Origin: Merdiplasma sp964643295
Lineage (GTDB): Bacteria; Bacillota; Clostridia; Lachnospirales; Lachnospiraceae
Length of the DNA stretch: 64,000 bases
NCBI GenBank assembly: GCA_964643295.1
Contig: CAZXSN010000002.1
Coordinates: forward strand, 41,698-105,697
Reading direction: 5' to 3'
Below the pieces are notes generated by a model. It was not told the origin of the DNA, did no database searches, and worked only from the letters and a program-made list of their open reading frames with translations. Position numbers and translations under genes: made by a program. This document shows, piece by piece, positions 26,238 to 34,945 of the stretch (positions within the stretch are counted from its first letter, which is position 1; every line of letters starts with the position of its first letter).

Positions 26238-26658
26238 CAGCGCTTACTCCTATCACTATCCCGGCCAGAATAATGGCCGAACCAAGCGCCATCTTCCAGG
26301 TCACCTTCTCATGGAAGAACAGCACACCCCAGAGCAGTCCCCAGATGATCGTGATCGGTTTGTTGGTAAAGGCGAAGGTCAGCGACATGTGCCGCAGCAC
26401 CTGCTGCCAGACCAGCGCAAAAAGGAAGGTGATCACCAGCACCAGCCCATAAAAAAAGAAAAACTTCACAGAGGGAAACTCCTGGCGTCCGGCCATCTTG
26501 GAGGCCGCTCCGGACAGGGAATTCACTATCAGAGAAATGTGAAGGATCAGAAACCACGTCCATGGCACTTCCAGCTTCCCGCTCTTTTTCGGTTTTTCCA
26601 GATTTTCCGTTTTTTCCGTGGCGTTTCCCGCCCCATTCCTGCTCTTTTTCATTGCCAT
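26230..26658 (-). CDS. Small EamA-like membrane protein (partner of the 25893-26237 protein)
   Basis: About 142 aa: a Lys/Glu-rich N-terminus (KKSRNGAGNATEKTENLEKP) followed by four membrane helices and the EamA-type ending FHEKVTWKMALGSAIILAG. The ATG at 26658 is preceded by AGGGGAGAG, which decides it over a longer frame. It is the first gene of the transaminase module and overlaps the next gene, typical of subunits made in equal amounts. Confidence 0.75.
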   Translation of the reverse strand: MAMKKSRNGAGNATEKTENLEKPKKSGKLEVPWTWFLILHISLIVNSLSGAASKMAGRQEFPSVKFFFFYGLVLVITFLFALVWQQVLRHMSLTFAFTNKPITIIWGLLWGVLFFHEKVTWKMALGSAIILAGIVIGVSADE

Positions 26659-26724
26659 ACTCTCCCCTGACCGAATCACAGTTCCAGTCATTATAGCATT
26701 CCAGACCAAAATCCGCAATACCCG

Positions 26725-26752
26725 TTTACATTTTGAAAAAAAGTAGTAGAAT
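26725..26752 (+). promoter_or_regulatory. Predicted promoter of the wbqC-like gene
   Basis: TTTACA (26725-26730), a 16-base spacer, TAGAAT (26747-26752) on the plus strand. Expected transcription start near 26760, about 270 bases before the ATG. The upstream end lies just outside the divergent small-flippase gene start. Confidence 0.6.
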
Positions 26753-26759
26753 AGGAATG

Positions 26760-27031
26760 TTAAGGCGCAGGCAGCTTACGGATGCGTCAGAGTGCGGGAA
26801 ATGAGATCCCGGGGCAGTGAGCGGACATAATTTTCCCGTCCTCCCCAACGGACATAAGGAACTTTTCCCGGTAAAGTCTGCCCTTTCCAGGCAGATCCCT
26901 GCGGATCTTTCTGGATTTCGGAAAGGGGAACTTTGCCGGTATTTCCTGGTATTTTCCGATCCCCTTTAAGGCCCCGCGGGGATCATGAAAAGCAAGGCCC
27001 GGTCAAACGTGCACAGACAAAGGAGTTTTGA
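26760..27031 (+). promoter_or_regulatory. Long leader with predicted multibranched RNA fold upstream of the wbqC-like gene
   Basis: CCGGTAAAGT (26868-26877) pairs with ACTTTGCCGG (26930-26939) and encloses three small hairpins: CTGCC/GGCAG (26878-26882 with 26890-26894), ATCC/GGAT (26895-26898 with 26903-26906) and CTTTC/GAAAG (26907-26911 with 26921-26925). A further perfect stem GATCCCC/GGGGATC follows (26958-26964 with 26978-26984). Upstream, CGGACATAA occurs twice (26822 and 26849) and a CGGGA/TCCCG hairpin lies nearby. No known riboswitch consensus was recognised. The leader ends at a clear AAGGAG site. Confidence 0.4.
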
Positions 27032-27724
27032 ATGAAAAAGATCGCCATTCTCCAATCAGACTACATCCCCTGGAAAGGGTATTTCGACATCATCAACCTG
27101 GTGGATGAATTTATTCTCTACGACGACATGCAGTATACCCGCCGCGACTGGCGAAACCGCAACCAGGTCAAAACCGTGGACGGAGTCAAATGGCTGACCA
27201 TTCCTGTGCAGAGCAAGGGGAAGTATTACCAGAAGATCAATGAGACACTGGTCGTTGATCACAAGTGGGCGAAAGAACACTGGATGACCCTGAAGTTCAA
27301 CTACGCGAAAGCGCCCTATTTCAGGAAATACGAACCTCTGTTTGAGGGGCTTTATCAGAAGGCTGAAAAACTGGACTACTTAAGCGAAGTCAACTACCTC
27401 TTCTTAAACGAGATCTGTAAACTGCTGGGGATCACCACGAAGCTTAGCTGGTCTTCTGACTATCCGCTGGCGGAAGGGAAGACGGAGCGCCTGGCAAAAC
27501 TGGTGGAAAGCGCGGGCGGTACGTACTACCTTTCCGGTCCCTCGGCGAAAGACTACATCGTAGATGAGGTCTTCGAAGAAGCAGGCATTACGCTCGAATA
27601 TATGGATTACTCCGGCTACCCTGAATACCCGCAGCTGCACGGAGCCTTCACCCACAACGTAAGCATCCTGGACCTTTTGTTTATGACAGGGCCAAAGGCG
27701 CCCAGGTACATGAAAAGTTTCTGA
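27032..27724 (+). CDS. WbqC family protein
   Basis: 230 aa matching the WbqC-like family: start KKIAILQSDYIPWKGYFDII, then EFILYDDMQYTRRDWRNRNQ and a C-terminal HNVSILDLLF. The family is found in O-antigen and glycan loci, often with sugar aminotransferases; its biochemical role is not something I can state with certainty. It is the only plus-strand gene within the polysaccharide locus, with its own promoter, a long structured leader and a strong terminator, so it is controlled separately. It lies opposite the transaminase/flippase module, which suggests a shared amino-sugar pathway. Confidence 0.88.
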   Translation: MKKIAILQSDYIPWKGYFDIINLVDEFILYDDMQYTRRDWRNRNQVKTVDGVKWLTIPVQSKGKYYQKINETLVVDHKWAKEHWMTLKFNYAKAPYFRKYEPLFEGLYQKAEKLDYLSEVNYLFLNEICKLLGITTKLSWSSDYPLAEGKTERLAKLVESAGGTYYLSGPSAKDYIVDEVFEEAGITLEYMDYSGYPEYPQLHGAFTHNVSILDLLFMTGPKAPRYMKSF

Positions 27725-27731
27725 CAGATTA

Positions 27732-27760
27732 CCCGCCGGGTTTCCCCGGCGGGTTTTTTT
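27732..27760 (+). terminator. Strong rho-independent terminator after the wbqC-like gene
   Basis: CCCGCCGGG, short loop, CCCGGCGGG followed by seven T residues, about 10 bases after the stop codon. Confidence 0.95.
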
Positions 27761-27826
27761 AATCTTTGGAAAACCTTTCCTGCATTTGCTTCTTCCAAAC
27801 CGGAAAAAGAAAGCCTGCCGCCGCCT

Positions 27827-30133
27827 TTATCGATACAGGGCAACGATCCGGCTCCGCAAAAGATCCCAGTCCCGCTCCCGTGCGGTTTTCAGTCCGTTTT
27901 CGAACAGGTGATCCTGCAGCGTACTGTCGCGGCAGATTTTCCGCACGGCCTGCACCGCGGCAGAAATATCCCCGGCAGGATAGGTCAGGCAGTTGACGCC
28001 GTCTTCCAAGTATTCCCGGCTGCCGTCATTTTTTGCCGCCACCACATATCCGCCCGTGGCCATCATCTCCAGCGGCGGATAGGAGAAACTCTCCAGGATG
28101 CTGGACTTGATCAGGATATCGCACTGGCTGTAAATTTCCTGCACTTTGCCGTAGGGAACCTCAGAGAAAAAGGAATCAAGCGGGTACCACTGTTTTGGCG
28201 TTCCGTGATAGGCCATGTACCAGACTTCAAAATCTTTTCGTCCCAGCCGTTTTACGATGCGGAAGCTTTCATCCACATTTTTGTGGGGCGCCGTGCAGTC
28301 TCCCTCAATCAGGATTCTGATCCTGCCGGAAAGATCCCGGCGCCGCACCGGAAATTTCTCCGCGCAAAGACCGTTTGGCGCATACTTTGCCTTCTGGCCA
28401 AAGCTTTCATAAAGCCAGCCTGCACACCAGCGGGAGACCGTCAGATACCTAAGCGAATCCTCTCTGGCATAGGTCGATCGGGCTTTCAGGCGCAGCGGAT
28501 CGCCGGGCGCATAGAATCCCGGTTCAAAATTTTGTACGAGATAGGAGCGTCTGCAAATCGTTCGGCACTTCTCCACCCAGTCAAGCGTGGACCACATGGT
28601 CGCCACACCCTGATCGATCCTGCCTAAAACCAGACAGTCATGCACATTTAAAACCGGAAAAAGGCTTCCCTCGAATTCATACCAGCGCTCTTTTCCCTCA
28701 TCCGCGATGGAAAAAAGCTGCACATCCCATCCCGCCTTCTGTAAAATTTTCGCATGCTGCAAAGCCACCATCACCCCGCCGCTTACCTGAAATCCCGGCA
28801 GGAAGAAAGCGATGTTCTCTCTTTCCTGTTCTTTCAAAAACTGCCAAAGTCCCTGTCCGGTATATGCGGTCACGCAGCTTCGCATACAAAACGCAAAGGC
28901 CGCTTCTCCTATCTGTGCGCGGTACTTATTGCTTTCAATAAGAGCCCTTAGGGCCCCCTCCCACTCTGAGAGTCCTTTGCACAAAAGCCCGGTCTTCCCG
29001 TTTTCCAACATCTCAGCGAACGCACCGAGCCTGCTGGCCACGGTGGGCACCTTCACAAGCGCGGCCTCCAGCCATTTATTCTCCGATTTGGCCTGATTAA
29101 ACACCGTATCCGTAAGCGGCGCCAGATTAATGTCCACACCGGCGATCATGCGCGGCAGTTCCCGCCAGTCCGTAAAAGGAACCGTCTCGATCTGCCCCCG
29201 AAAAGGGAGAAGCTTATCCGGCAGAGAAAGTTCCCCCGCAAGGCGCAGATGCAGAGAAGGATACTCAGAAAGAAGTTTTACAAGCACCGGCAGGATCATC
29301 TGAAGATCCTCATTGTGTGTGATGCTGCCGCTGAAATACCCCAGGCGAACGATGGGTTCTTTTAAATCCCCGTCCGTCTCCGGTGTCTTTTTATTCGTAC
29401 CGGCAAGGGTTTTCTCCCGTCCGTTTTGACTCATGGCCGCACTTTTTTTCCTGGCATCCGCTGCCGGGTGCGCTCCTTTCGTGCGCCTTTGCTCCTTTAA
29501 GGCTTCCTGGGAAAGTTTGACCATCTCTTCCGAGGCCACGTTGCGGTTGATAAAGACTTTCGGCACATAGTTTCGTAATTCCTCTGCCAGCGTTTTCGTC
29601 GTCGTGACCGCCCCGTCGCAAAGCCTTAAAAGTTTCCCCATGCTCCTTACATTTTCATCGTAGGCGCACCGCTCCTTCTCCGTCATCGAATCCAGGTAAG
29701 CAATCTGGTCGGTATACAGCGTATCGATCACCAGATCGTCCACGTCGTAGAGCACGGTTTTGTTAAGTTTTTTCGCGGTTTCGACAAATTCCTCGATTGT
29801 CTGCGTACAGGGGCAGCGAAAAAACACAAAAGTACGGTAACAGCGAAGAGCCTCCGTCCTTAAGTTTTGAAAATAGACCTCTCCTGTGCTTACTCCTAAG
29901 GATTCCAGCTGCTCACGCTGATGGGACACCCGGTAGCGCCCCGGATGCGGCAGCGTCTCATCACAGCCGTTGATAAACAGCACATCCCGAAAACAGCCGT
30001 CTAAGTAGGTTCCCTCTTTTTGTTCTTCGCGTCTTCGATTCAGGTACTGTTTCGCTTTCTCCCCTGTTTTGCGAAGGCCCTCCTTAGAAAGACTCTGCAG
30101 GGTTTTTCCCGCCAGCCTCCTTATATTCGCCAT
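27827..30133 (-). CDS. Two-domain GT4-type glycosyltransferase with C-terminal WsaF-like half
   Basis: 768 aa. The first half (to about residue 440) is a GT-B enzyme with glycogen-phosphorylase/GT4-like signs (TVLYDVDDLVIDT, VRLGYFSGSITHNEDL, then NKWLEAALVKVPTVAS). The second half (about 445-768) resembles WsaF-type rhamnosyltransferases (FFLPGFQVSGGVMVALQHA, YLVQNFEPGFYAPGD, SILESFSYPPLEMMATGG). The fusion could add two sugars in turn. It is related to the single-domain protein at 32663-33886. SD GAGAGG before ATG 30133. Donors are unknown; rhamnose is suggested by the WsaF likeness. Confidence 0.85.
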   Translation of the reverse strand: MANIRRLAGKTLQSLSKEGLRKTGEKAKQYLNRRREEQKEGTYLDGCFRDVLFINGCDETLPHPGRYRVSHQREQLESLGVSTGEVYFQNLRTEALRCYRTFVFFRCPCTQTIEEFVETAKKLNKTVLYDVDDLVIDTLYTDQIAYLDSMTEKERCAYDENVRSMGKLLRLCDGAVTTTKTLAEELRNYVPKVFINRNVASEEMVKLSQEALKEQRRTKGAHPAADARKKSAAMSQNGREKTLAGTNKKTPETDGDLKEPIVRLGYFSGSITHNEDLQMILPVLVKLLSEYPSLHLRLAGELSLPDKLLPFRGQIETVPFTDWRELPRMIAGVDINLAPLTDTVFNQAKSENKWLEAALVKVPTVASRLGAFAEMLENGKTGLLCKGLSEWEGALRALIESNKYRAQIGEAAFAFCMRSCVTAYTGQGLWQFLKEQERENIAFFLPGFQVSGGVMVALQHAKILQKAGWDVQLFSIADEGKERWYEFEGSLFPVLNVHDCLVLGRIDQGVATMWSTLDWVEKCRTICRRSYLVQNFEPGFYAPGDPLRLKARSTYAREDSLRYLTVSRWCAGWLYESFGQKAKYAPNGLCAEKFPVRRRDLSGRIRILIEGDCTAPHKNVDESFRIVKRLGRKDFEVWYMAYHGTPKQWYPLDSFFSEVPYGKVQEIYSQCDILIKSSILESFSYPPLEMMATGGYVVAAKNDGSREYLEDGVNCLTYPAGDISAAVQAVRKICRDSTLQDHLFENGLKTARERDWDLLRSRIVALYR

Positions 30134-30193
30134 CTTTTTCCTCTCGTTTCCCTGGCGCTTCGAAAACCGGCAGAAGATCCTCTGCCGATTTTT

Positions 30194-31678
30194 TCATAAG
30201 CTGCCCTCCCTTGCCAGCCGCTTCATCATGCGAATCCAGACGCTTCTGCAGCCTGGAATCATCTGACCAAAGTAGCTGTAGATGATAAGCGCCGCCATAC
30301 AGATACAGACTGTCAGGCAGAAGATCTTTGCCGCTTTCTGCCCTTTTTCCGACTTTCCAAAAAGGCGCCGGTAGCCCAGCGTCATAAAGTACATCAGCGG
30401 GATCAGCATCGGCATACTGTACCGCCCCTGGGGCTGGTAGTCCTGCACATAGGAGTTGTAGATATTCAACAGATTGGGAATGATGAGGGTTATCATCATT
30501 CCGATATGGAACACGCCCTGTTTCTGCCAGCGGTCCGGCCGGTAAAAAAAGCGCACCTTTACCTTTTTTCCGCAGAGCAGCTTCTCCTCGTCAAAAAAGG
30601 TCTTTCTTAAGTAAAACAGGCGTCTCAGCTGCATAAGCACCCCGAGAAGCCCGATCAGGAAAAAGACCATGAATACCTTCCCGATCCACTCCGGCAGCCA
30701 GAAATTCATGTAGCCGAAAGCGCCGATAAAGCTGTAATAGACCATCATTGTCCAGTTGTGCGGATGATTGACCGCCTGGTAGTACAGCATGTCAATCACG
30801 TTCACGTTCGGATTCTCCTGGAACGTATAGCTGTTGGACGGTTTCCGGGCCTCTTCGGCGTACTTCTCCGCATACTCCGTAGTCACGTCAAGCGCCAGCA
30901 CATCCCCGTCGTAAAGAAGATAGTTGCGCACGAACCACCAGCCGGCCAAAGAAACGAACACGCCGGTGATCAAAAGCCCCCGCGCAAACATCTTTTTAAA
31001 GTTCCAGCGCTTCTCCCCGCAAAACAGGATGGAGAGCACAAACACGACAATCGTGGCTAAAATCACTCCGTAAGCGTTGTAGTAGGAGAGGGCACAGACC
31101 GATACGCCGACACCCGTAAACAGACAGGTCCTTTTGCTCCAGCCGTCGGTAAGCCCCAGAACCCAGGCGTAGATTAACATCGCAGTGGCAAGCAGGCTAA
31201 GGCCGTCACAGTTGACATAGGTAAACAGCACAAAGGCGCCCGGCAGCAGCGTTACCAGACACACGAACATCCTCCGGTAAGGTCCGTCAAAGGCGCGTTT
31301 GGCGATCTTCATCGTAAAATACGCGGTGCCCACACCAAAGGAAACCTCCGCCATGCGGGCCGCCACCAGGATCGCATGCGAATTGTTGGTAAAGATACTC
31401 ACCAGCTTCATGAACACGTAGGAGACCATGTAGGAGAGCATGGGATAAAAGGCATAGGAGATCCCCCAGGAAGGATCCAGTACTTCCGGATCCCCGCCGT
31501 GAGGCAGCGCGTTGTGGCGGAAGATGTAATCCACGACCCGGTAGCGCATCTGCTCATCCGGGGAAAATTCGATCGGCTGAATCACTGCCCAGGCAAACAA
31601 AAACAGACCGATCAGCACAAGATACCCTGCCTCCCAAAATCGTTCCCGGTCTTTTTGGCTCATCCTTTCTGTTCTCAT
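30194..31678 (-). CDS. Polytopic membrane protein, GT-C/DUF2142-like
   Basis: 494 aa with about ten to twelve membrane helices. After the first helix the outward loop reads IQPIEFSPDEQMRYR; an acidic DE pair at this position is typical of GT-C glycosyltransferases that use lipid-linked donors outside the membrane. The rest resembles DUF2142 proteins of wall-polymer loci. It might transfer the flipped amino sugar (from the transaminase/small flippase module) onto the polymer, as ArnT does with aminoarabinose; this is inference. The start at 31678 was kept; a second ATG five codons on is possible. Confidence 0.7.
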   Translation of the reverse strand: MRTERMSQKDRERFWEAGYLVLIGLFLFAWAVIQPIEFSPDEQMRYRVVDYIFRHNALPHGGDPEVLDPSWGISYAFYPMLSYMVSYVFMKLVSIFTNNSHAILVAARMAEVSFGVGTAYFTMKIAKRAFDGPYRRMFVCLVTLLPGAFVLFTYVNCDGLSLLATAMLIYAWVLGLTDGWSKRTCLFTGVGVSVCALSYYNAYGVILATIVVFVLSILFCGEKRWNFKKMFARGLLITGVFVSLAGWWFVRNYLLYDGDVLALDVTTEYAEKYAEEARKPSNSYTFQENPNVNVIDMLYYQAVNHPHNWTMMVYYSFIGAFGYMNFWLPEWIGKVFMVFFLIGLLGVLMQLRRLFYLRKTFFDEEKLLCGKKVKVRFFYRPDRWQKQGVFHIGMMITLIIPNLLNIYNSYVQDYQPQGRYSMPMLIPLMYFMTLGYRRLFGKSEKGQKAAKIFCLTVCICMAALIIYSYFGQMIPGCRSVWIRMMKRLAREGSL

Positions 31679-31758
31679 GTCCCGTTCCCGCTTTCCTTAA
31701 ATCTCCTGCCGACGCTTTCCAGGATACTCAGACCCTAACGGACCTGTGTGTGCGTTTC

Positions 31759-32673
31759 TTAAGGCGTCTGATCTTTTAAATATTCATAATACTCCGCCAG
31801 TCCCTCGCGAAACGGCTTTAACGGGGCCTGATAGAGGGTGCGGATCCGGGAATTGTCCAGCACAGTCTTTCGAAGGTCTACGTTTCGGCCCTCCTTGTAT
31901 ACCACGCGCAGAGGGATGGAAAGTTCCCGCAGGTAGCGCAGAATGTCATTCTGGCTGGTGCCGATGCCGGAACTGATGTTGAAAACATCCTCCGGCCCCT
32001 CATAGCGAATCAGCCTCTCCAGCATCCGGCAGACATCGCCGATTGCTATATAGTCGCGGATGTTGCCGCCGTCTCCCCAGATCTCCATCACCTCTCCGGA
32101 GAGAGACTTCTTAAGAGCGGCATCGATAAAGCCGACCCCGCGGTGGTAATCCTGTCCCGGGCCATACGGGTTGGAGATGCGGGCAATGACCATCCGCGCG
32201 TTTTGCTGCACATGAAACGTGCGCATGACATTCTCGATACAAAGTTTTAAGCACGCGTAGTGATTGATCGGATGGGTGGAGGCTGATTCGCTTATCGGCT
32301 GCACATCCTGCACACCGTAGACCGTACCGCCCGAGGAGAGAAACAGTAATTTCACCCCGTAACGCACAGTCATCTCACACAGCCTTACCGACTGCAGAAA
32401 ATCCCGTTCATACCCCTGCATGTATCTTTCATTGGAATTGCTGGGATTGATCGTACAGATCGCATGCACGGCCACATCCATGTCTTGAAGCAGCGCTTCC
32501 AACGCTTCGCTGTCAAAGAAATCGCCCGTTACGTACTCTACATTCGGCGTTTTTGTCTGCGGCGCGGTCAGATCAAAGCTTAACACCTGATAGCCCATCC
32601 CGGTAAGAGTAAAGGCCAGATTCATGCCGATGAACCCGTTCCCGCCAATGATCAGCACACGCTTACCGCTCAT
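31759..32673 (-). CDS. NAD-dependent sugar epimerase/dehydratase (extended SDR)
   Basis: 304 aa extended short-chain dehydrogenase: N-terminal GGNGFIG nucleotide motif, catalytic Tyr-x3-Lys in NHYACLK, SSGGTVYG strand, and ISNPYGPGQDYHRG in the sugar-binding part. It belongs with GalE/RfbB-like enzymes that act on UDP-, GDP- or dTDP-sugars; the exact reaction is not clear. Its start overlaps the stop of the upstream WsaF-like gene by 11 bases, so the two are coupled. Confidence 0.88.
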   Translation of the reverse strand: MSGKRVLIIGGNGFIGMNLAFTLTGMGYQVLSFDLTAPQTKTPNVEYVTGDFFDSEALEALLQDMDVAVHAICTINPSNSNERYMQGYERDFLQSVRLCEMTVRYGVKLLFLSSGGTVYGVQDVQPISESASTHPINHYACLKLCIENVMRTFHVQQNARMVIARISNPYGPGQDYHRGVGFIDAALKKSLSGEVMEIWGDGGNIRDYIAIGDVCRMLERLIRYEGPEDVFNISSGIGTSQNDILRYLRELSIPLRVVYKEGRNVDLRKTVLDNSRIRTLYQAPLKPFREGLAEYYEYLKDQTP

Positions 32674-33886
32674 CTTCCTCGATTCCTTTCAAAATGGCCG
32701 CGTAAACCTTATCCGCCTCCCGCTCCCAGGAGGTGCTTTGCGCGAAGGCAATTCCTTTCCGGCGAATCTCCTGAAGCTTTTCGGGATGGGTAAGGTAGTC
32801 TTCCAGCGTATCGGCGATCTGATTCGGATCAAACTCCACGAGCACCGAGTTCTCCTCATTCACCAGCCAGGTACTGTTCTCCCCGACAGAGCAGACCGCA
32901 ACGCTGCCCGCGCCCATGACTTCCAAAGGAAGCAGGGAAAGATTCGTGCTGGAGATGATCAGGCACAGGTCACAGCTGGCATACAAAGCGGAAAGATCCT
33001 TAAGCTCCACGACTCCCAGGTTCTCATGGGGGAAAGGAATTACATAGCTGCTGACATCCCAGCCCGCAAAGACCACTTCCACATCCGGCATGCGCGTATA
33101 GAGCCTGTTTAAGGCTAACAGCCCGATCTCCCAGTCCCTGCGGGGCGTTACCGGGCGGGCGTAGAAAAACACCCGTTTTTTTGGATTCGTCTTTTCGACC
33201 GGGTGATACAGTTCCCGGTCATAGGAAAAACTGAAGCTGTCCGAGCGCATCCCGTACTCTTTTGTCACAAGATCTTTGAGCCAGTCGCCGGCCGTGATCC
33301 CGCGAAAGCCGAACGTATAGGTGTTTTCCGCGAACCAGTACTCCGAGCCATGGGCATAAAAGTAGGGCTCAAAATCCTGGATGAAATAAAACTTCGACCA
33401 GGTATTCTCAAAGTTGCGGACAAAGTAGGCGGTAATCCAGGAAGTCGCCACAGTCGCGTGGGCAAACTGGGCTTTTGCCGCATCGCAGAAACTCTCCACA
33501 TCCGGATCTAAAATCGGGAAATGCTCCTTAAGCAGCGTATGCAGCTTCTCATCGTCCGTCAGTTTCACCGCCCGGTAAACGTACACGCGGTTATGGATTC
33601 CCCTGCGCTGCAGCGCCGAGATAAAGCGAAAGATATTGATATGGCCGCCGGAGCCCTTTTCAAACTCCGGCACGATCCAGTTGACAATTCGCTCCCCGTC
33701 CCGGTGCCGGGCAGCATCCTCCTTAGAGTAGGGGATTTTTTCCGTATCCACGATAAAATCCCAGAAGTTTAGGATCTCCTCTTTCGGGGGAGGGGGCTTG
33801 ATAAAGCAGCGCTTGATGGTCTTTAAAAGACCGTTCTTCTGATAGTAGCGCTTCATTCTGCTGAAAAGATTGGTATCCTCATCCAT
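32663..33886 (-). CDS. WsaF-like (GT4) rhamnosyltransferase
   Basis: 407 aa GT-B fold enzyme of the WsaF type: IVNWIVPEFEKGSGGHINIF near residue 68, KFYFIQDFEPYFYAHGSEYW in the acceptor half, then RVFFYARPVTPRRDWEIG and SLLPLEVMGAGSVAV in the donor half. WsaF from Geobacillus builds an S-layer rhamnan. Found twice here (also as the C-terminal half at 27827-30133), which suggests a rhamnose-containing backbone. The ATG lies 11 bases after a GGGAG site. Confidence 0.87.
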   Translation of the reverse strand: MDEDTNLFSRMKRYYQKNGLLKTIKRCFIKPPPPKEEILNFWDFIVDTEKIPYSKEDAARHRDGERIVNWIVPEFEKGSGGHINIFRFISALQRRGIHNRVYVYRAVKLTDDEKLHTLLKEHFPILDPDVESFCDAAKAQFAHATVATSWITAYFVRNFENTWSKFYFIQDFEPYFYAHGSEYWFAENTYTFGFRGITAGDWLKDLVTKEYGMRSDSFSFSYDRELYHPVEKTNPKKRVFFYARPVTPRRDWEIGLLALNRLYTRMPDVEVVFAGWDVSSYVIPFPHENLGVVELKDLSALYASCDLCLIISSTNLSLLPLEVMGAGSVAVCSVGENSTWLVNEENSVLVEFDPNQIADTLEDYLTHPEKLQEIRRKGIAFAQSTSWEREADKVYAAILKGIEEDER

Positions 33887-33961
33887 TTTTTATGAACTCC
33901 CGCGTCTTTTGGAATCTTTCACAGGTCCCTTTCCGCGCTCATATTTAGCTTTTCTTTCTTC

Positions 33962-34933
33962 TTATGCCTTCTTCTGCCAGTACTGCTGGGAAATATGCCT
34001 GTCTAAAAATCTCTGTTTTTTCGGAGAATATCCGTGGTATTTCCCGCCCAGGTACCCTCCGTAAAAACGGCCGAAGTTGCGGAAGAGCGAGTAAAAGGCC
34101 CAATAGATCTTTTTGCTTTTGGGCATCGTAAGGTGGCGGATATACACGGCATCCCCCCGCACCTGCCGATAGAGCATCCCCGGCAGCTGCCGCCAGTGAG
34201 AGGCGATCTCGTACTGATGCAGTTCGTACAGTCCCTTGTACTGATCGTAATAGCGGGCGAAATAGGTCCACACATCGTAATTGTGGGAATGGTAAACCGG
34301 GGCATAGGGACAGTAGACCTTTTTATACCCCAGCTCGATCATCTTCTTCGTCCAGATCTGGTCCTCGGCAAAGTTCACATCCGGGTACGGGTACTTTTCC
34401 CAGACGCTCCTTCGCAGGCAGGCGTTGTTGTCCGAAAAAAAGGCCAGCATATGGCGGTACCCCTCATCGGTCTCATACCGCTTAGGATCCTCCAGGCGAA
34501 AGATCGTATTCGTCTCCCCAAAGCCGTGAAAGTGGGTGGCAAGGTCCCGCACATCCAGAAGGTTGCAGTCCGGATAGGGGTAGTGAATGCCGAACCCGCC
34601 CGCGATCTCATCATCCAGCTTCATCGCCTCGATGAAATTCTGCAGCCAGGTATCCGATGCCGGAAGCGCATCCTGCGTGATAAAAACGATAAACTCCCCG
34701 GTCCCCTTTGACGCCCCGTAGTTTCTGGTCTTTCCATGGCCAAACTCTGAGGCAGGGATCTGAAACAGACGGCAGGGATACCGGCCGATGATGGAGAGAG
34801 TCTCATCCTTGGAGCCGGAATCCACGCAGATCACCTCATAGCTGTAAGAGGTCTTCTGCGAAAAGACCGCCTTTAACACCGCATCGAACGCGGCTCCCGC
34901 GTTCTTGGTCGGAATCACAATCGAAACATCCAT
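33962..34933 (-). CDS. Family 2 glycosyltransferase (rhamnosyltransferase-like)
   Basis: About 323 aa: VSIVIPTKNAGAAFDAVLKA, VDSGSKDET, FGHGKTRNYGASKGTGEF, FITQDALPA in the metal site region, and NFAEDQIWTKKMIELG in the catalytic region. This matches bacterial rhamnosyltransferases in O-antigen and wall polysaccharide loci. ATG 34933 was chosen because AAGGG stands upstream; a GTG two codons earlier also fits. It follows the kinase-like gene with a 12-base gap, within the export/capping group. Confidence 0.87.
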   Translation of the reverse strand: MDVSIVIPTKNAGAAFDAVLKAVFSQKTSYSYEVICVDSGSKDETLSIIGRYPCRLFQIPASEFGHGKTRNYGASKGTGEFIVFITQDALPASDTWLQNFIEAMKLDDEIAGGFGIHYPYPDCNLLDVRDLATHFHGFGETNTIFRLEDPKRYETDEGYRHMLAFFSDNNACLRRSVWEKYPYPDVNFAEDQIWTKKMIELGYKKVYCPYAPVYHSHNYDVWTYFARYYDQYKGLYELHQYEIASHWRQLPGMLYRQVRGDAVYIRHLTMPKSKKIYWAFYSLFRNFGRFYGGYLGGKYHGYSPKKQRFLDRHISQQYWQKKA

Positions 34934-34945
34934 CCACACACACCC

